Below, piece after piece: positions 7,045 through 14,754 of a stretch of DNA of 21,107 nt; positions within the stretch are counted from its first letter, which is position 1, and each line of letters starts with the position of its first letter. A program made the position numbers and the translations under genes. The notes beneath the pieces were generated by a model. That model saw nothing but the letters and a program-made list of their open reading frames with translations, was not told the DNA's origin and searched no databases. The stretch comes from JAAZMA01 sp036720245. GTDB taxonomy: Bacteria; Bacillota; Clostridia; Tissierellales; Tepidimicrobiaceae. The DNA is taken from the NCBI GenBank assembly GCA_036720245.1, contig DAIMNI010000037.1, positions 1 through 21,107 of the forward strand, in the 5' to 3' direction.

Positions 7045-7073
7045 TTGACAATATTAGTTTAAAGTACTAAAAT
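7045..7073 (+). promoter_or_regulatory. Sigma-A promoter of the T-box/ABC transporter operon
   Basis: TTGACA (7045-7050), a 17-base spacer and TAAAAT (7068-7073) closely match the consensus. Transcription would start near 7080, just ahead of the T-box stem I. Confidence 0.8.
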
Positions 7074-7089
7074 AGATTTTAAGATTTCA

Positions 7090-7357
7090 AATGCTATGAT
7101 GGAGAGAAAGATACCATTGATTATTTAAAGAGAGTTGGGAAGGGTGAGAACCGACAATAACAAGGTATGTAATATACACTCCTAAGCAGATTTGTTGAAT
7201 GAATTTTCTAGTAGGCAAATCCGAAGGCCCATCGTTACAGGGGATAGGACTAATAGGTCTGATTGAAGAGATGACTTTTGTCATAATTAGGGTGGTACCG
7301 CGGATATAATCTTTCGTCCCTATGATATTAAATATCATAGAGATGAAAGATTTTTTT
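7090..7357 (+). ncRNA. T-box leader (tRNA-sensing riboswitch), probable tyrosine specifier
   Basis: All main landmarks are present. Stem I has AGAGAG (7129-7134), the distal loop GGGTGAGAACC (7142-7152) and the ATACC/GGTAT pair (7111-7115 with 7164-7168). The T-box sequence AGGGTGGTACCGCG is at 7289-7302. A terminator hairpin follows at 7309-7351, with near-perfect 21-base arms and seven T (7351-7357). Uncharged tRNA binding would stabilise the antiterminator and allow transcription of the ABC transporter genes. The 3' side of the specifier loop (7169-7178) reads GTAATATACA before CTCC; TAT (7173-7175) or TAC (7175-7177), both Tyr codons, are the best-placed specifiers. No TGG occurs on that side. 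Confidence 0.93.
7309..7357 (+). terminator. T-box attenuator terminator
   Basis: The arms 7309-7329 and 7331-7351 are complementary at nearly all positions (two G-U pairs), with seven T from 7351. It is mutually exclusive with the antiterminator formed by the T-box sequence. Confidence 0.88.
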
Positions 7358-7435
7358 ATTGCCCTAATATTCCATAGAATTCAATCTACGCTAATTATCC
7401 TAAAAATATTAATTAATTTTAAGGAGGATAATGAA

Positions 7436-8428
7436 ATGAGAAAAAACAAGTTTAGCAAATTAGCAGTATTGTTATTGGCGATTACATTATTATTGACAGC
7501 TTGCAGTACAGTCAATACACAAGGAAAAAATTCTCAAGATAAAAACAAATTTGTAATAGGTATCAATCAATTAGCAGAACATCCTGCCCTAGATGATGCA
7601 AGACGTGGATTTGAAGATGGGCTAAAAGAACTTAATATGGATGTGGAAATAAATTATCAAAATGCTCAGGGAAATATCCCCACTGCAACTACTATCTCTC
7701 AAAAATTTGTAAAAGATAAAGTAGATTTAATCTATACAATAGGAACTTCAGCAGCACAATCAGCAAAACAAGCAACAGATGAAATTCCCATATTGTTTAA
7801 TGCTGTAACTGATCCTGTAGAAGCTGAATTAATAGAATCTATGGAAGTACCCGGTGGGAATATAACTGGAACCTCAGATGTAAGTCCAATGGATAAACAA
7901 CTACAGTTATTTAAAGATTTAGATGAGAATATCAATAAGGTGGGCATTATATATAACACTAGCGAACCTAATTCTCAGGTGCAGGTGGAGATGGCAAAAG
8001 AGCTAGCCCCATCTATAGGTTTAGAAATTGTAGCAATGGGAGTATCCAATATAAATGATATATCTCAAACTGTGGATTCCCTTGCAAAAAAGGTAGATGG
8101 AATATATACCATAACAGATAATATGGTGGCTTCAGCAATAAATGTAGTTTCAAAAAAGGCTATTGCCAACAGTTTAATAACTGTAGGTGCTGAAGAATCC
8201 CATGTAAGTGGTGGGATTCTTATAACAGATGGAATTAGTTACTATGAATTAGGAAAACAAACAGCACAGATGGCTAAGGAAATACTAGTAGATGATAAAT
8301 CTCCTGCCAATATTCCATCAGAAACTGCCAGAACTATAAAAAAGGTTTTAAATAAAGATACATTAAAGGCTTTAAATCTAGATGAAAACAATGAAGTATT
8401 TAAAGAAGAAACAAAAATGAATAAGTAG
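7436..8428 (+). CDS. trpX: ABC transporter substrate-binding lipoprotein (TrpX type)
   Basis: This protein of 330 residues starts at ATG 7436, eight bases after AAGGAGG (7421-7427). The N-terminus is a lipoprotein signal: basic MRKNKFSK, a hydrophobic stretch, and lipobox LLTAC with Cys23 as the lipidated residue, so it is anchored on the outside of the membrane. The remainder matches the ABC_sub_bind family (PF04392 type) with FVIGINQLAEHPALDDARRG and the later DLIYTIGTSAAQSAKQAT and VPGGNITGTSDV. Relatives with a T-box upstream are predicted tryptophan or other aromatic amino-acid binding proteins. It is the first gene of a three-gene transporter operon under the T-box leader. The substrate is uncertain: the leader favours tyrosine. 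Confidence 0.88.
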   Translation: MRKNKFSKLAVLLLAITLLLTACSTVNTQGKNSQDKNKFVIGINQLAEHPALDDARRGFEDGLKELNMDVEINYQNAQGNIPTATTISQKFVKDKVDLIYTIGTSAAQSAKQATDEIPILFNAVTDPVEAELIESMEVPGGNITGTSDVSPMDKQLQLFKDLDENINKVGIIYNTSEPNSQVQVEMAKELAPSIGLEIVAMGVSNINDISQTVDSLAKKVDGIYTITDNMVASAINVVSKKAIANSLITVGAEESHVSGGILITDGISYYELGKQTAQMAKEILVDDKSPANIPSETARTIKKVLNKDTLKALNLDENNEVFKEETKMNK

Positions 8429-8447
8429 TAATTGGAGGTTTAATTTA

Positions 8448-9329
8448 GTGAATACATTAATAATCACATCAATAGAACAAGGATTAATATTTGCAGTACT
8501 CTCTATGGGAGTATTTTTAACATATAAGATACTAGATATGCCAGATCTTTCAGTGGAAGGAACTTTCCCCTTTGGAGCATTTCTATTTGCTAGATTTGTC
8601 TCCATGGGGGTCAATCCTATAATAAGTACTTTTATGGCTTTTTGCTTTGGTACCTTAGCTGGACTATGTACAGCAACTCTATTTACAAAATTAAAAATTA
8701 AGCCCATATTGGCTGGAATACTAACTATGACCATATTATATTCTGTAAATCTTAAGACAAATGGGAAATCTAATGTACCACTTTTTAATTATAATTCAAT
8801 CTTTGATAAGGGTTCTACCTTATTGATATTGATTATAATTGCATTGTCTATAAAAATAATTTTAGATTTATTTCTAAAGACTGAAACTGGATATTTATTA
8901 ATAGCTACAGGAGACAATGAATCTTTAGTAAAATCTTTAGGTGAAAGCAGCAATAAATACAAATTATTAGGGCTAATGCTTGCCAATGGATTAGTAGCTT
9001 TAAGTGGGGCATTGATGGCACAATACCAAGGATTTGCAGATATGACCATGGGACATTCTATTATTGTAGTTGCTCTTGCCTCTATAATAATTGGGGATAC
9101 CATTAGAAGAAATTCCCACATATTAAATAATACAACTAGGGCAATTATTGGGGCCATTATATATAAATTAATTGGAGGCATAGCTATAGATTTAGGTTTA
9201 GATCCCCATGATTTAAGTGCTGTAAATGCTCTAATAGTAATAACTTTCATATTTTATAATAATTTTGTAGCGGACATATTTAAGCTTAGAAAATCTAAAG
9301 GAGGGAAACAAATTGCTAAAAGTAATTAA
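8448..9329 (+). CDS. trpY: ABC transporter permease (TrpY type)
   Basis: This protein of 293 residues starts at GTG 8448 behind GGAGG (8434-8438). It is strongly hydrophobic with about eight membrane segments. The opening ITSIEQGLIFAVLSMGVFLT with YKILDMPDLSVEGTFPFGAF, and the central TGDNESLVKSLGESSNKYK, are typical of the branched-chain-type permease family (BPD_transp_2) that partners PF04392 binding proteins. It should form the membrane channel, probably as a homodimer since no second permease is present. It lies 19 bases after the binding-protein gene and its last 17 bases overlap the ATPase gene, so the three are co-transcribed and partly translationally coupled. Confidence 0.9.
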   Translation: MNTLIITSIEQGLIFAVLSMGVFLTYKILDMPDLSVEGTFPFGAFLFARFVSMGVNPIISTFMAFCFGTLAGLCTATLFTKLKIKPILAGILTMTILYSVNLKTNGKSNVPLFNYNSIFDKGSTLLILIIIALSIKIILDLFLKTETGYLLIATGDNESLVKSLGESSNKYKLLGLMLANGLVALSGALMAQYQGFADMTMGHSIIVVALASIIIGDTIRRNSHILNNTTRAIIGAIIYKLIGGIAIDLGLDPHDLSAVNALIVITFIFYNNFVADIFKLRKSKGGKQIAKSN

Positions 9330-10068
9330 TTTATCAAAAAAATTTAATAGAGAAACGGATAATGAAATAAATTTATTTGATAATTTCAATATAGAAATAG
9401 AAAAAAATAAATGCACTGCAATAATTGGCCCAAATGGCTGTGGGAAAAGCACTCTTCTTAATATAATTGGTGGAAATATTATGGCTGATGAAGGGCAGAT
9501 TATATTGAACAATAAGGATATAAGCCCCTTACGTGAAGAAGAAAGAGCTATTTATATAGGTAGAGTATATCAAAATCCCTCTATGGGGGTATCCCCATCC
9601 CTTACTATTTTAGAAAATATGGCATTAGCTGACAAAAAGGGGGAAAAGTTTTCTTTAAGATCATTGGTTAAAAAAGATAGAATTCCTAAATATATAGAAT
9701 TGTTAAAGGGTTTGAATTTAGGTCTTGAAAATAAATTAAATACAAAGGTAAAATATCTATCTGGTGGGCAAAGACAGTCTCTGTCTTTAATAATGGCTGC
9801 TATGAAATATCCTGAACTTTTACTTTTAGATGAGCATACAGCAGCTTTAGATCCTAAGACATCTCAAGTAGTGATGAAAAAGACAAAGGAATTAATTGAA
9901 AAATATAAGATTACCACCATAATGGTATCTCATAATATTAGAGATGCTATAGAATATTCAGATAGGATAATAATGTTAGATGAAGGCCAAATAGTATTGG
10001 ATAAGCCTAGCAGTGGAATAACAGAAAGAGAATTGATAAATATTTATAGTAAGAAGATAGTAGCCTAG
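9313..10068 (+). CDS. trpZ: ABC transporter ATPase (TrpZ type)
   Basis: The protein has 251 residues with all nucleotide-binding motifs. Walker A is GPNGCGKST (39-47), the Q-loop Gln is at 87, the signature LSGGQ is at 149-153, Walker B LLLLDEH is at 169-175, and an H-loop follows in MVSHNIRDA. In Walker B the Glu after Asp is present, so it should be active. TTG 9313 is the start, with AAAGGAGGG (9296-9304) upstream, inside the end of the permease gene. The protein powers import by the binding protein and permease encoded upstream. The inverted repeat at 10085-10142 follows the operon. Confidence 0.93.
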   Translation: MLKVINLSKKFNRETDNEINLFDNFNIEIEKNKCTAIIGPNGCGKSTLLNIIGGNIMADEGQIILNNKDISPLREEERAIYIGRVYQNPSMGVSPSLTILENMALADKKGEKFSLRSLVKKDRIPKYIELLKGLNLGLENKLNTKVKYLSGGQRQSLSLIMAAMKYPELLLLDEHTAALDPKTSQVVMKKTKELIEKYKITTIMVSHNIRDAIEYSDRIIMLDEGQIVLDKPSSGITERELINIYSKKIVA

Positions 10069-10084
10069 CAAATGTCTAGACCCG

Positions 10085-10142
10085 GCACTAACATATTAAC
10101 TTATTGCTAAATAGTTTACCGATAAAGTTAGTATGTTAGTGC
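10085..10142. repeat. Long inverted repeat between converging operons
   Basis: The arms GCACTAACATATTAACTT (10085-10102) and 10125-10142 are complementary over 18 bases with a single G-U, around a 22-base loop. It lies between the ATPase gene and the converging DUF2935 gene and may stop transcription from both sides, although no T run follows on either strand. Confidence 0.65.
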
Positions 10143-10187
10143 TAGATTTAAATATAAAATTACCCTACAATATTATGATCTTCTTAT

Positions 10188-11102
10188 TTAGCATGGTTTT
10201 CTAAATGATTCCAGTAATCTAATATAATGATTTGCCTCCCTTAAAACATGATCTCCCAATAATGGAATTATTATGGATTTGATTTTACAATCTATTAAAC
10301 CTTCTGTCCCAGCAGTTTTAAATTTTTGGATTCCCATGGTTGCCATTAAAGTTTCTTCAGTTATTCTAGGTATATCTTTTTTATTTGCTTTTTTTGTTAT
10401 CTCGATTAGTTCTTCAAATATTTTTGCAAATTTATCAGCTGTATTAAATAAATCTTCTTCTGATGGGTCAAGGAATCCCCTAATAAATAAAGCGTGTTCC
10501 CTCATAATATCGTCCCAGAATAGTTCCTGTTCTAATATATTATTTTCAGGCTTCATATTACGTTGAAGAATAGTTAAAATGTTTAAATATGCTTCTGCCT
10601 CTTTTAAAACATGATGTATTAATGTTGGATATAAATGAATAAAAATCTTACAGTTTGATAATTCTAATATTACCCTTTCCTTAAATTCAATAATTTCCTT
10701 GACTATATTTATTGTCCTTTGATTCAAATCAAAAACAAGATTATCTAAATTTGGATGACAGTTATAATCAGGTTCTGAGCTTAAATTCAATTCTTTTAAG
10801 GTTATTTCTTTATTTATAGAGATGCCAGCGAGGTTTTCGGTTATTTTTTCCACATCTAATGTATATTTTGTTACAATTTCATTAGAGTTTAATACTTCCT
10901 TACTTATGATCCCGTTAGATAAGGCTATATTTTCCTCTAACAATTCTTCAAAGGATCTTTTAAGCTGGTCTGCCTCTGAAATAAGATCATTATTTATTGC
11001 AGGTAAACTAGCTTCCATAAAAATCATATGTTCTTTCATAATTCGGCCAAAGAACAAATTGGTTTCTAAAGATATTCTAATTAAATCCACTTTTGATAAC
11101 AT
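10188..11102 (-). CDS. DUF2935 protein, putative ferritin-like metal-binding helical protein
   Basis: This all-helical protein of 304 residues is made of two similar halves. The first has FFGRIMKEHMIFMEASLP (Glu24, His25) and later HHVLKEAEAY (His163/164, Glu168). The second repeats this as FWDDIMREHALFIRGFLDP (Glu202, His203) and DHVLREANHY (His285, Glu289). The paired EH and HxxxE motifs are those of the DUF2935 family, which adopts ferritin-like four-helix bundles able to bind metal; the physiological role is not known. A GGGGGAA site precedes ATG 11102. It follows ornithine aminotransferase on the same strand but behind a terminator, so it is probably separately transcribed. A fragment of the 3' end of a second such gene lies at 3929-3962. 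Confidence 0.85.
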   Translation of the reverse strand: MLSKVDLIRISLETNLFFGRIMKEHMIFMEASLPAINNDLISEADQLKRSFEELLEENIALSNGIISKEVLNSNEIVTKYTLDVEKITENLAGISINKEITLKELNLSSEPDYNCHPNLDNLVFDLNQRTINIVKEIIEFKERVILELSNCKIFIHLYPTLIHHVLKEAEAYLNILTILQRNMKPENNILEQELFWDDIMREHALFIRGFLDPSEEDLFNTADKFAKIFEELIEITKKANKKDIPRITEETLMATMGIQKFKTAGTEGLIDCKIKSIIIPLLGDHVLREANHYIRLLESFRKPC

Positions 11103-11186
11103 TAAATTCCCCCTATATAATTTACTATTTAATAAATTGTATTTAATGATAGAGGGGTTTATTCTATATTTTATGTTAAAAAAATT

Positions 11187-11219
11187 AAAACTCCCTTCTG
11201 CTTACCAGAAAGGAGTTTT
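11187..11219 (-). terminator. Rho-independent terminator after rocD
   Basis: The arms AAAACTCCCTTCTG (11187-11200) and CAGAAAGGAGTTTT (11206-11219) pair with one mismatch around loop CTTAC. On the minus strand it is followed by a T-rich run (TTTTAATTTTTTT), terminating rocD before the DUF2935 gene. Confidence 0.85.
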
Positions 11220-11224
11220 TCATT

Positions 11225-12430
11225 TTATGCTAATGCTTCTTTTGAAAAAACTTTTCTTATTTTATCCATAGCCCAATCTATTTCTTCTTTTGTTATAATA
11301 AGTGGTGGTGCAAAACGGATTGTATATGCATGGGTATCCTTACATAGCACTCCTAGTTCTGCTAATTCCTCACAATATGGTCTTGCCTCTTTATCTAAGT
11401 CTATTCCTATTAATAAACCTTTTCCTCTTACTTCTTTAATTATAGGAGAATCCATTTCCCTTAGTTGTTCCCTAAAATATTCTCCCATTTCCACAGAGTT
11501 TTCCAATAAGTTCTCATTTTTGAGTACATCTAATGCTGCAATTCCACAGGCACAGGCCAATGGATTTCCACCAAAGGTAGAACCATGGGAGCCTGGATTA
11601 AATACTCCAAGTATTTCTTTATTGGCTGCTATGGCAGATATAGGCATTACGCCACCACCAAGTGCTTTACCCATAATATAAATATCGGGTTTAACATCTT
11701 CCCAATCACAGGCAAAATATTTGCCAGTTCTACCTAAACCAGTTTGAACTTCATCAGCGATAAATAATATATTATTCTCTTTACATATTTGGGCGGCTTC
11801 CTTTAAGAATCCTTCTGGAGGCACTATGATTCCTGCTTCTCCTTGTATAGGTTCTGTTAGAAATGCTGCTGTGTTCTCATTTATTGAATTCTTTAGGGCT
11901 TCTATATCCCCAAAGGGTATGGATTTAAATCCTGGAGTGTATGGACCAAAGGCACGTCTTGCATTTTCATCATTGGAAAAAGATATTATGGTAGTAGTAC
12001 GTCCATGGAAATTCCCATCAGATACAATAATTTCAGATTTATTTTCAGGAATTCCCTTTACATCAGTAGCCCAGCGTCTTGCAGTTTTAATTGCAGTTTC
12101 TACTGCTTCAGCACCAGTATTCATGGGAAGTATCTTATCCTTACCTGTAAGCTCCGCTAACTTTTTGCAAAAAGGTGCTAATACCTCATTTTCGAAGGCC
12201 CTAGATGTCAATGTAACCTTATCAGCTTGATCCTTTAAGGCTTTAATTACCTTTGGATGCCTATGGCCATGGTTCAATGCGGAATAGGCACTAAGCATAT
12301 CAATATATTTTCGCCCTTCAGGATCCTCAACCCATACCCCTTCAGCCTTAGCAATAACTATTGGTAATGGATTGTAATTTTTTGCACCATATTTAGCGTG
12401 CATTTCAATTAATTCTTGACTAGTGTACAT
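11225..12430 (-). CDS. rocD: Ornithine aminotransferase
   Basis: This class III PLP-dependent aminotransferase has 401 residues, the usual length for RocD. It transfers the delta-amino group of ornithine to 2-oxoglutarate, giving glutamate semialdehyde/pyrroline-5-carboxylate and glutamate. Visible motifs are SAYSALNHGHRHP, TGAEAVETAIKTARRW (PLP phosphate binding), NFHGRT, ADEVQTGLGRTG with Asp226 contacting the pyridine nitrogen, and IMGKALGGGVMPISA with Lys255 as the Schiff-base lysine. The C-terminus is complete. ATG 12430 has GGAGGGC upstream on the minus strand. A sigma-A promoter lies at 12533-12560. The gene is divergent from the sigma-54 activator and next to the proline dehydrogenase/PutP cluster, which meets the same intermediate. 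No sigma-54 promoter is visible for it. Confidence 0.95.
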   Translation of the reverse strand: MYTSQELIEMHAKYGAKNYNPLPIVIAKAEGVWVEDPEGRKYIDMLSAYSALNHGHRHPKVIKALKDQADKVTLTSRAFENEVLAPFCKKLAELTGKDKILPMNTGAEAVETAIKTARRWATDVKGIPENKSEIIVSDGNFHGRTTTIISFSNDENARRAFGPYTPGFKSIPFGDIEALKNSINENTAAFLTEPIQGEAGIIVPPEGFLKEAAQICKENNILFIADEVQTGLGRTGKYFACDWEDVKPDIYIMGKALGGGVMPISAIAANKEILGVFNPGSHGSTFGGNPLACACGIAALDVLKNENLLENSVEMGEYFREQLREMDSPIIKEVRGKGLLIGIDLDKEARPYCEELAELGVLCKDTHAYTIRFAPPLIITKEEIDWAMDKIRKVFSKEALA

Positions 12431-12498
12431 ACTTTTTGCCCTCCTTAAAAATTAGATAATAGAATTAGTTTTAAATTGAAACATGATTTAAAATGTTC

Positions 12499-12515
12499 AC
12501 AATTTATTAAATTGT
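12499..12515. promoter_or_regulatory. 17-bp palindrome in the rocD leader, possible operator
   Basis: ACAATTTATTAAATTGT is a perfect palindrome with 8-bp arms around one base. It lies about 10-26 bases downstream of the predicted rocD transcription start. A 14-base part of it also occurs upstream of the DUF2935 gene (11127-11140). It is AT-rich, so chance is possible. Confidence 0.35.
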
Positions 12516-12532
12516 TTGAAGTTCTTACATTC

Positions 12533-12560
12533 ATTTTATCTCATATTTGATCTATGTCAA
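12533..12560 (-). promoter_or_regulatory. Sigma-A promoter of rocD
   Basis: On the minus strand, TTGACA (12560-12555), a 16-base spacer and TAAAAT (12538-12533) form a good consensus promoter, with a leader of about 95 bases before rocD. Confidence 0.65.
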
Positions 12561-12674
12561 TACTTTAGACGAAAATTTCAGGATAAACTGATAAATTAAT
12601 ATATTTAGAAAACAGTTTTTTAAAAGTAAAAAAAAGAAATTACCCATATATGGTAGGAAAGTTGTTGCCCCTTG

Positions 12675-12703
12675 TTGAAAAATAATTCAGAATTGTATAT
12701 TAT
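12675..12703 (+). promoter_or_regulatory. Sigma-A promoter of the PAS/sigma-54 activator gene
   Basis: TTGAAA (12675-12680), a 17-base spacer and TATTAT (12698-12703) lie about 50 bases ahead of the start codon. The 330-base gap 12431-12760 holds this promoter, the divergent rocD promoter and the palindrome at 12499; I see no small gene in it. Confidence 0.65.
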
Positions 12704-12760
12704 ATTCTATAAAGGTAAGTATATTTTCAATTAGATTGCTTTAAAAGGGGGGTGCAAATT

Positions 12761-14152
12761 TTGGGGCTAATTCAAGAAAGAGATAAAGAATTAGAGACCA
12801 TATTAGATAGTATAAAGGACGCAGTATGCATTGTAGATGAAAATGGCATAACTAAGTATTGGAATAAAGGGGCAGAAGAACTTTATAAAATAAGTAGAAA
12901 GGATATGTTAGATAAACATATTTCAGCTCATTTTCCTACTGCTATATTGCAAAAGATTATAGGGGAAAAAAAGGCTTATGGGGATATATATAATAGTCCA
13001 AAGGAGAATTTCTACAATATAACCTCTGCTTCGCCTTTATACTTAGATGGAAAATTTATCGGAGCTTTAAGTTTAGATAGAGACATTACAGCTCATATAA
13101 AAACTGCAGAATTACTAAATAAAACCCAATTCAATTTACAAACACTGCAACAGGAATTGTCTGCATTAAATAAAGATAGATCTTCCTATGCCTCCATACT
13201 AGGGGACAATAGTCAATTTAGGGAAGCGATGAAATTATCTAGGGATATGGCTAATTCTAATATAAATATTTTAATTAATGGAGAATCTGGTACGGGAAAA
13301 GAATTATTTGCTAGGGCAATCCATATGGAAAGTAATAGAGAAGGCTACTTTGTTCCTATAAACTGTTCTGCCATACCGGAGGAACTTATTGAATCAGAAT
13401 TATTTGGATATTCACCAGGAGCTTTTACAGGTGCATTAAAAGAGGGAAGAATTGGGAAAATTGAACTTTCTCATAAAGGTACATTATTTTTAGATGAAAT
13501 AGGGGACATGCCTTTGAGTATGCAGTCTAAAATATTACGAGTAATAGAAGATGGACAGGTAACACCTGTAGGCAGTGAAAAATCTATAAAAATGGATATT
13601 AGGGTTATAGCAGCTACCAATAAGGATTTATCGAAGATGGTAGATAAAGGGGAATTTAGAAAGGATTTATACTATAGATTAAATTCTGTAATAATAGATA
13701 TACCTCCTCTTAGGAAACGAAAAGACGATATACCCCTTTTAGCCAATAGATTTGTACAAGAATATTGTATGGAATATGGGGTTAATATATTATCCTTTGC
13801 CCCTGAAGCTATGGATGTGCTTATGAGCCATAGTTGGGAGGGAAATGTAAGAGAACTTAAAAATTTAATGGAACGATTAGTAATAATGGCAAAAAATGAT
13901 AAAAGCCAGATAATTGATATAGATTTATTGCCAGAAGATATGATAAAAGATAGGAATAAAAGTATTAAAGAGAAGAAAAATCCCTATGATTTAAATCGTA
14001 TAATATTTGAAACAGAGAAAAAGATAATTCTAAATGCTATGGAAGCCACAGGATATAATAAGACCGAGGCAGCTAAGTTGCTTAATATACCAAGAAGTAC
14101 TTTATATTTTAAATTAGAAAAATATAATATATCCAAAACGTCAAGCAATTGA
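12761..14152 (+). CDS. Sigma-54-dependent activator with PAS domain
   Basis: This protein of 463 residues has three parts. A PAS domain (about 10-115, opening LETILDSIKDAVCIVDENGI) is the likely sensor. A short coiled linker (about 118-140) leads to the AAA+ domain (about 147-380) with Walker A GESGTGKE (174-181), an intact GAFTGA sigma-54 contact loop (220-225), Walker B TLFLDE (241-246) and the R-finger region DLYYRLNSV. A Fis-type HTH closes the protein (NKTEAAKLLNIPRSTLYFKL, about 433-452). TTG 12761 is the preferred start because the GGGGGG site (12746-12751) abuts the in-frame GTG 12752 but is well spaced for the TTG. The dehydrogenase operon downstream has a sigma-54 promoter, so this is probably its activator. 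The ligand is unknown; proline or ornithine is a guess from context. Confidence 0.93.
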   Translation: MGLIQERDKELETILDSIKDAVCIVDENGITKYWNKGAEELYKISRKDMLDKHISAHFPTAILQKIIGEKKAYGDIYNSPKENFYNITSASPLYLDGKFIGALSLDRDITAHIKTAELLNKTQFNLQTLQQELSALNKDRSSYASILGDNSQFREAMKLSRDMANSNINILINGESGTGKELFARAIHMESNREGYFVPINCSAIPEELIESELFGYSPGAFTGALKEGRIGKIELSHKGTLFLDEIGDMPLSMQSKILRVIEDGQVTPVGSEKSIKMDIRVIAATNKDLSKMVDKGEFRKDLYYRLNSVIIDIPPLRKRKDDIPLLANRFVQEYCMEYGVNILSFAPEAMDVLMSHSWEGNVRELKNLMERLVIMAKNDKSQIIDIDLLPEDMIKDRNKSIKEKKNPYDLNRIIFETEKKIILNAMEATGYNKTEAAKLLNIPRSTLYFKLEKYNISKTSSN

Positions 14153-14174
14153 CACCTTGGGTCAAAAAACTGAC
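14140..14174. promoter_or_regulatory. Tandem GTCA-N6-TGAC dyads, candidate enhancer sites
   Basis: Two dyads, GTCAAGCAATTGAC (14140-14153) and GTCAAAAAACTGAC (14161-14174), are centred 21 bp apart, two helical turns. They overlap the end of the activator gene and lie about 230 bases ahead of the predicted sigma-54 transcription start, a normal distance for activator binding sites. Confidence 0.55.
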
Positions 14175-14359
14175 ACTACTCTAAATTACTACATTAAGAT
14201 AGGAAAGTAGAAGATTCAATAGCTTTTGAGGGCAATGTAAAACTGCGGTAAGTGTTAAAAAATACACAATCTTAGATACTGTCAGTTTTTTATACATTAT
14301 ATTGGGAAAACATTTACCTTATAAAATTCTAGGAGCTTCAAAGCCTACAATTTAAATAA

Positions 14360-14375
14360 TGGTACAATATTTGCA
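14360..14375 (+). promoter_or_regulatory. Sigma-54 (-24/-12) promoter of the dehydrogenase operon
   Basis: TGGTACAATATTTGCA matches TGGCAC-N5-TTGCA, with GG (14361-14362) and GC (14373-14374) exactly ten bases apart. Transcription would begin near 14386, about 60 bases before the first gene. It is flanked by ATGGTACA (14359-14366) and TGTACCAT (14389-14396), an 8-bp dyad. The rest of the 287-base gap 14153-14439 holds the candidate enhancer sites and an inverted copy of the ACTGACA motif at 14280-14292. Confidence 0.82.
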
Positions 14376-14448
14376 ATATTATAATAAATGTACCATGCTG
14401 ATTTTATTTTTGTAATAATCTTTACTAACAAATAGGGGGATGATTTAT

Positions 14449-14754
14449 ATGAGGATTCAAGAACATCCTATTTTATCCTTTGAACTAGGCAAAGAGATAA
14501 AATTTACTTTCGATGGAAAGGAGTACACTGGTTATGAGGGGGATACCATTGCCTCAGCACTTCATGCAGCTGGTGTAAAGGTCCTTGGCCATCATCACGA
14601 GACTCACAGGCCGAGGGGTTTCTATTGTGCTATTGGAAATTGCTCATCCTGCTTAATGACAGTGAATGGGGAAGCAAATGTTAGGGTGTGTGTAGAAAAA
14701 TTAAAGGAAGGTATGGTAGTGGAAACTCAAAAGGGACGGGGTGAGTTGAGATGA
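14449..14754 (+). CDS. [2Fe-2S] subunit of a multi-subunit amino-acid dehydrogenase (HcnA-like)
   Basis: This small protein of 101 residues is a plant-type-ferredoxin-like [2Fe-2S] domain. Its four ligands are Cys60, Cys65, Cys68 and Cys81 in FYCAIGNCSSC...VRVC, preceded by TFDGKEYTGYEGDTIASALH. This arrangement is typical of the small subunit of HcnABC hydrogen cyanide synthase, hydroxyproline/opine dehydrogenases and archaeal-type proline dehydrogenases. ATG 14449 is chosen because AGGGGGA (14434-14440) is correctly spaced; ATG 14440 overlaps that site. It is the first gene of a tight four-gene operon behind a sigma-54 promoter, overlaps the next gene by four bases (ATGA), and probably relays electrons between the flavin subunits. 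Confidence 0.9.
   Translation: MRIQEHPILSFELGKEIKFTFDGKEYTGYEGDTIASALHAAGVKVLGHHHETHRPRGFYCAIGNCSSCLMTVNGEANVRVCVEKLKEGMVVETQKGRGELR

Noticed and set aside
8789..9250. Minus-strand open frame of 153 codons
   Set aside because: It is the antisense of the ABC permease gene, has no ribosome-binding site and shows no protein family features.
11826..12230. Plus-strand open frame of 134 codons
   Set aside because: It lies wholly within rocD on the opposite strand; composition and lack of a start signal mark it as a shadow.
12651..12669. TGG...TTGC, sigma-54-like sequence before the PAS activator gene
   Set aside because: GG and GC are separated by 13 bases instead of the required 10, and a good sigma-A promoter lies close by.
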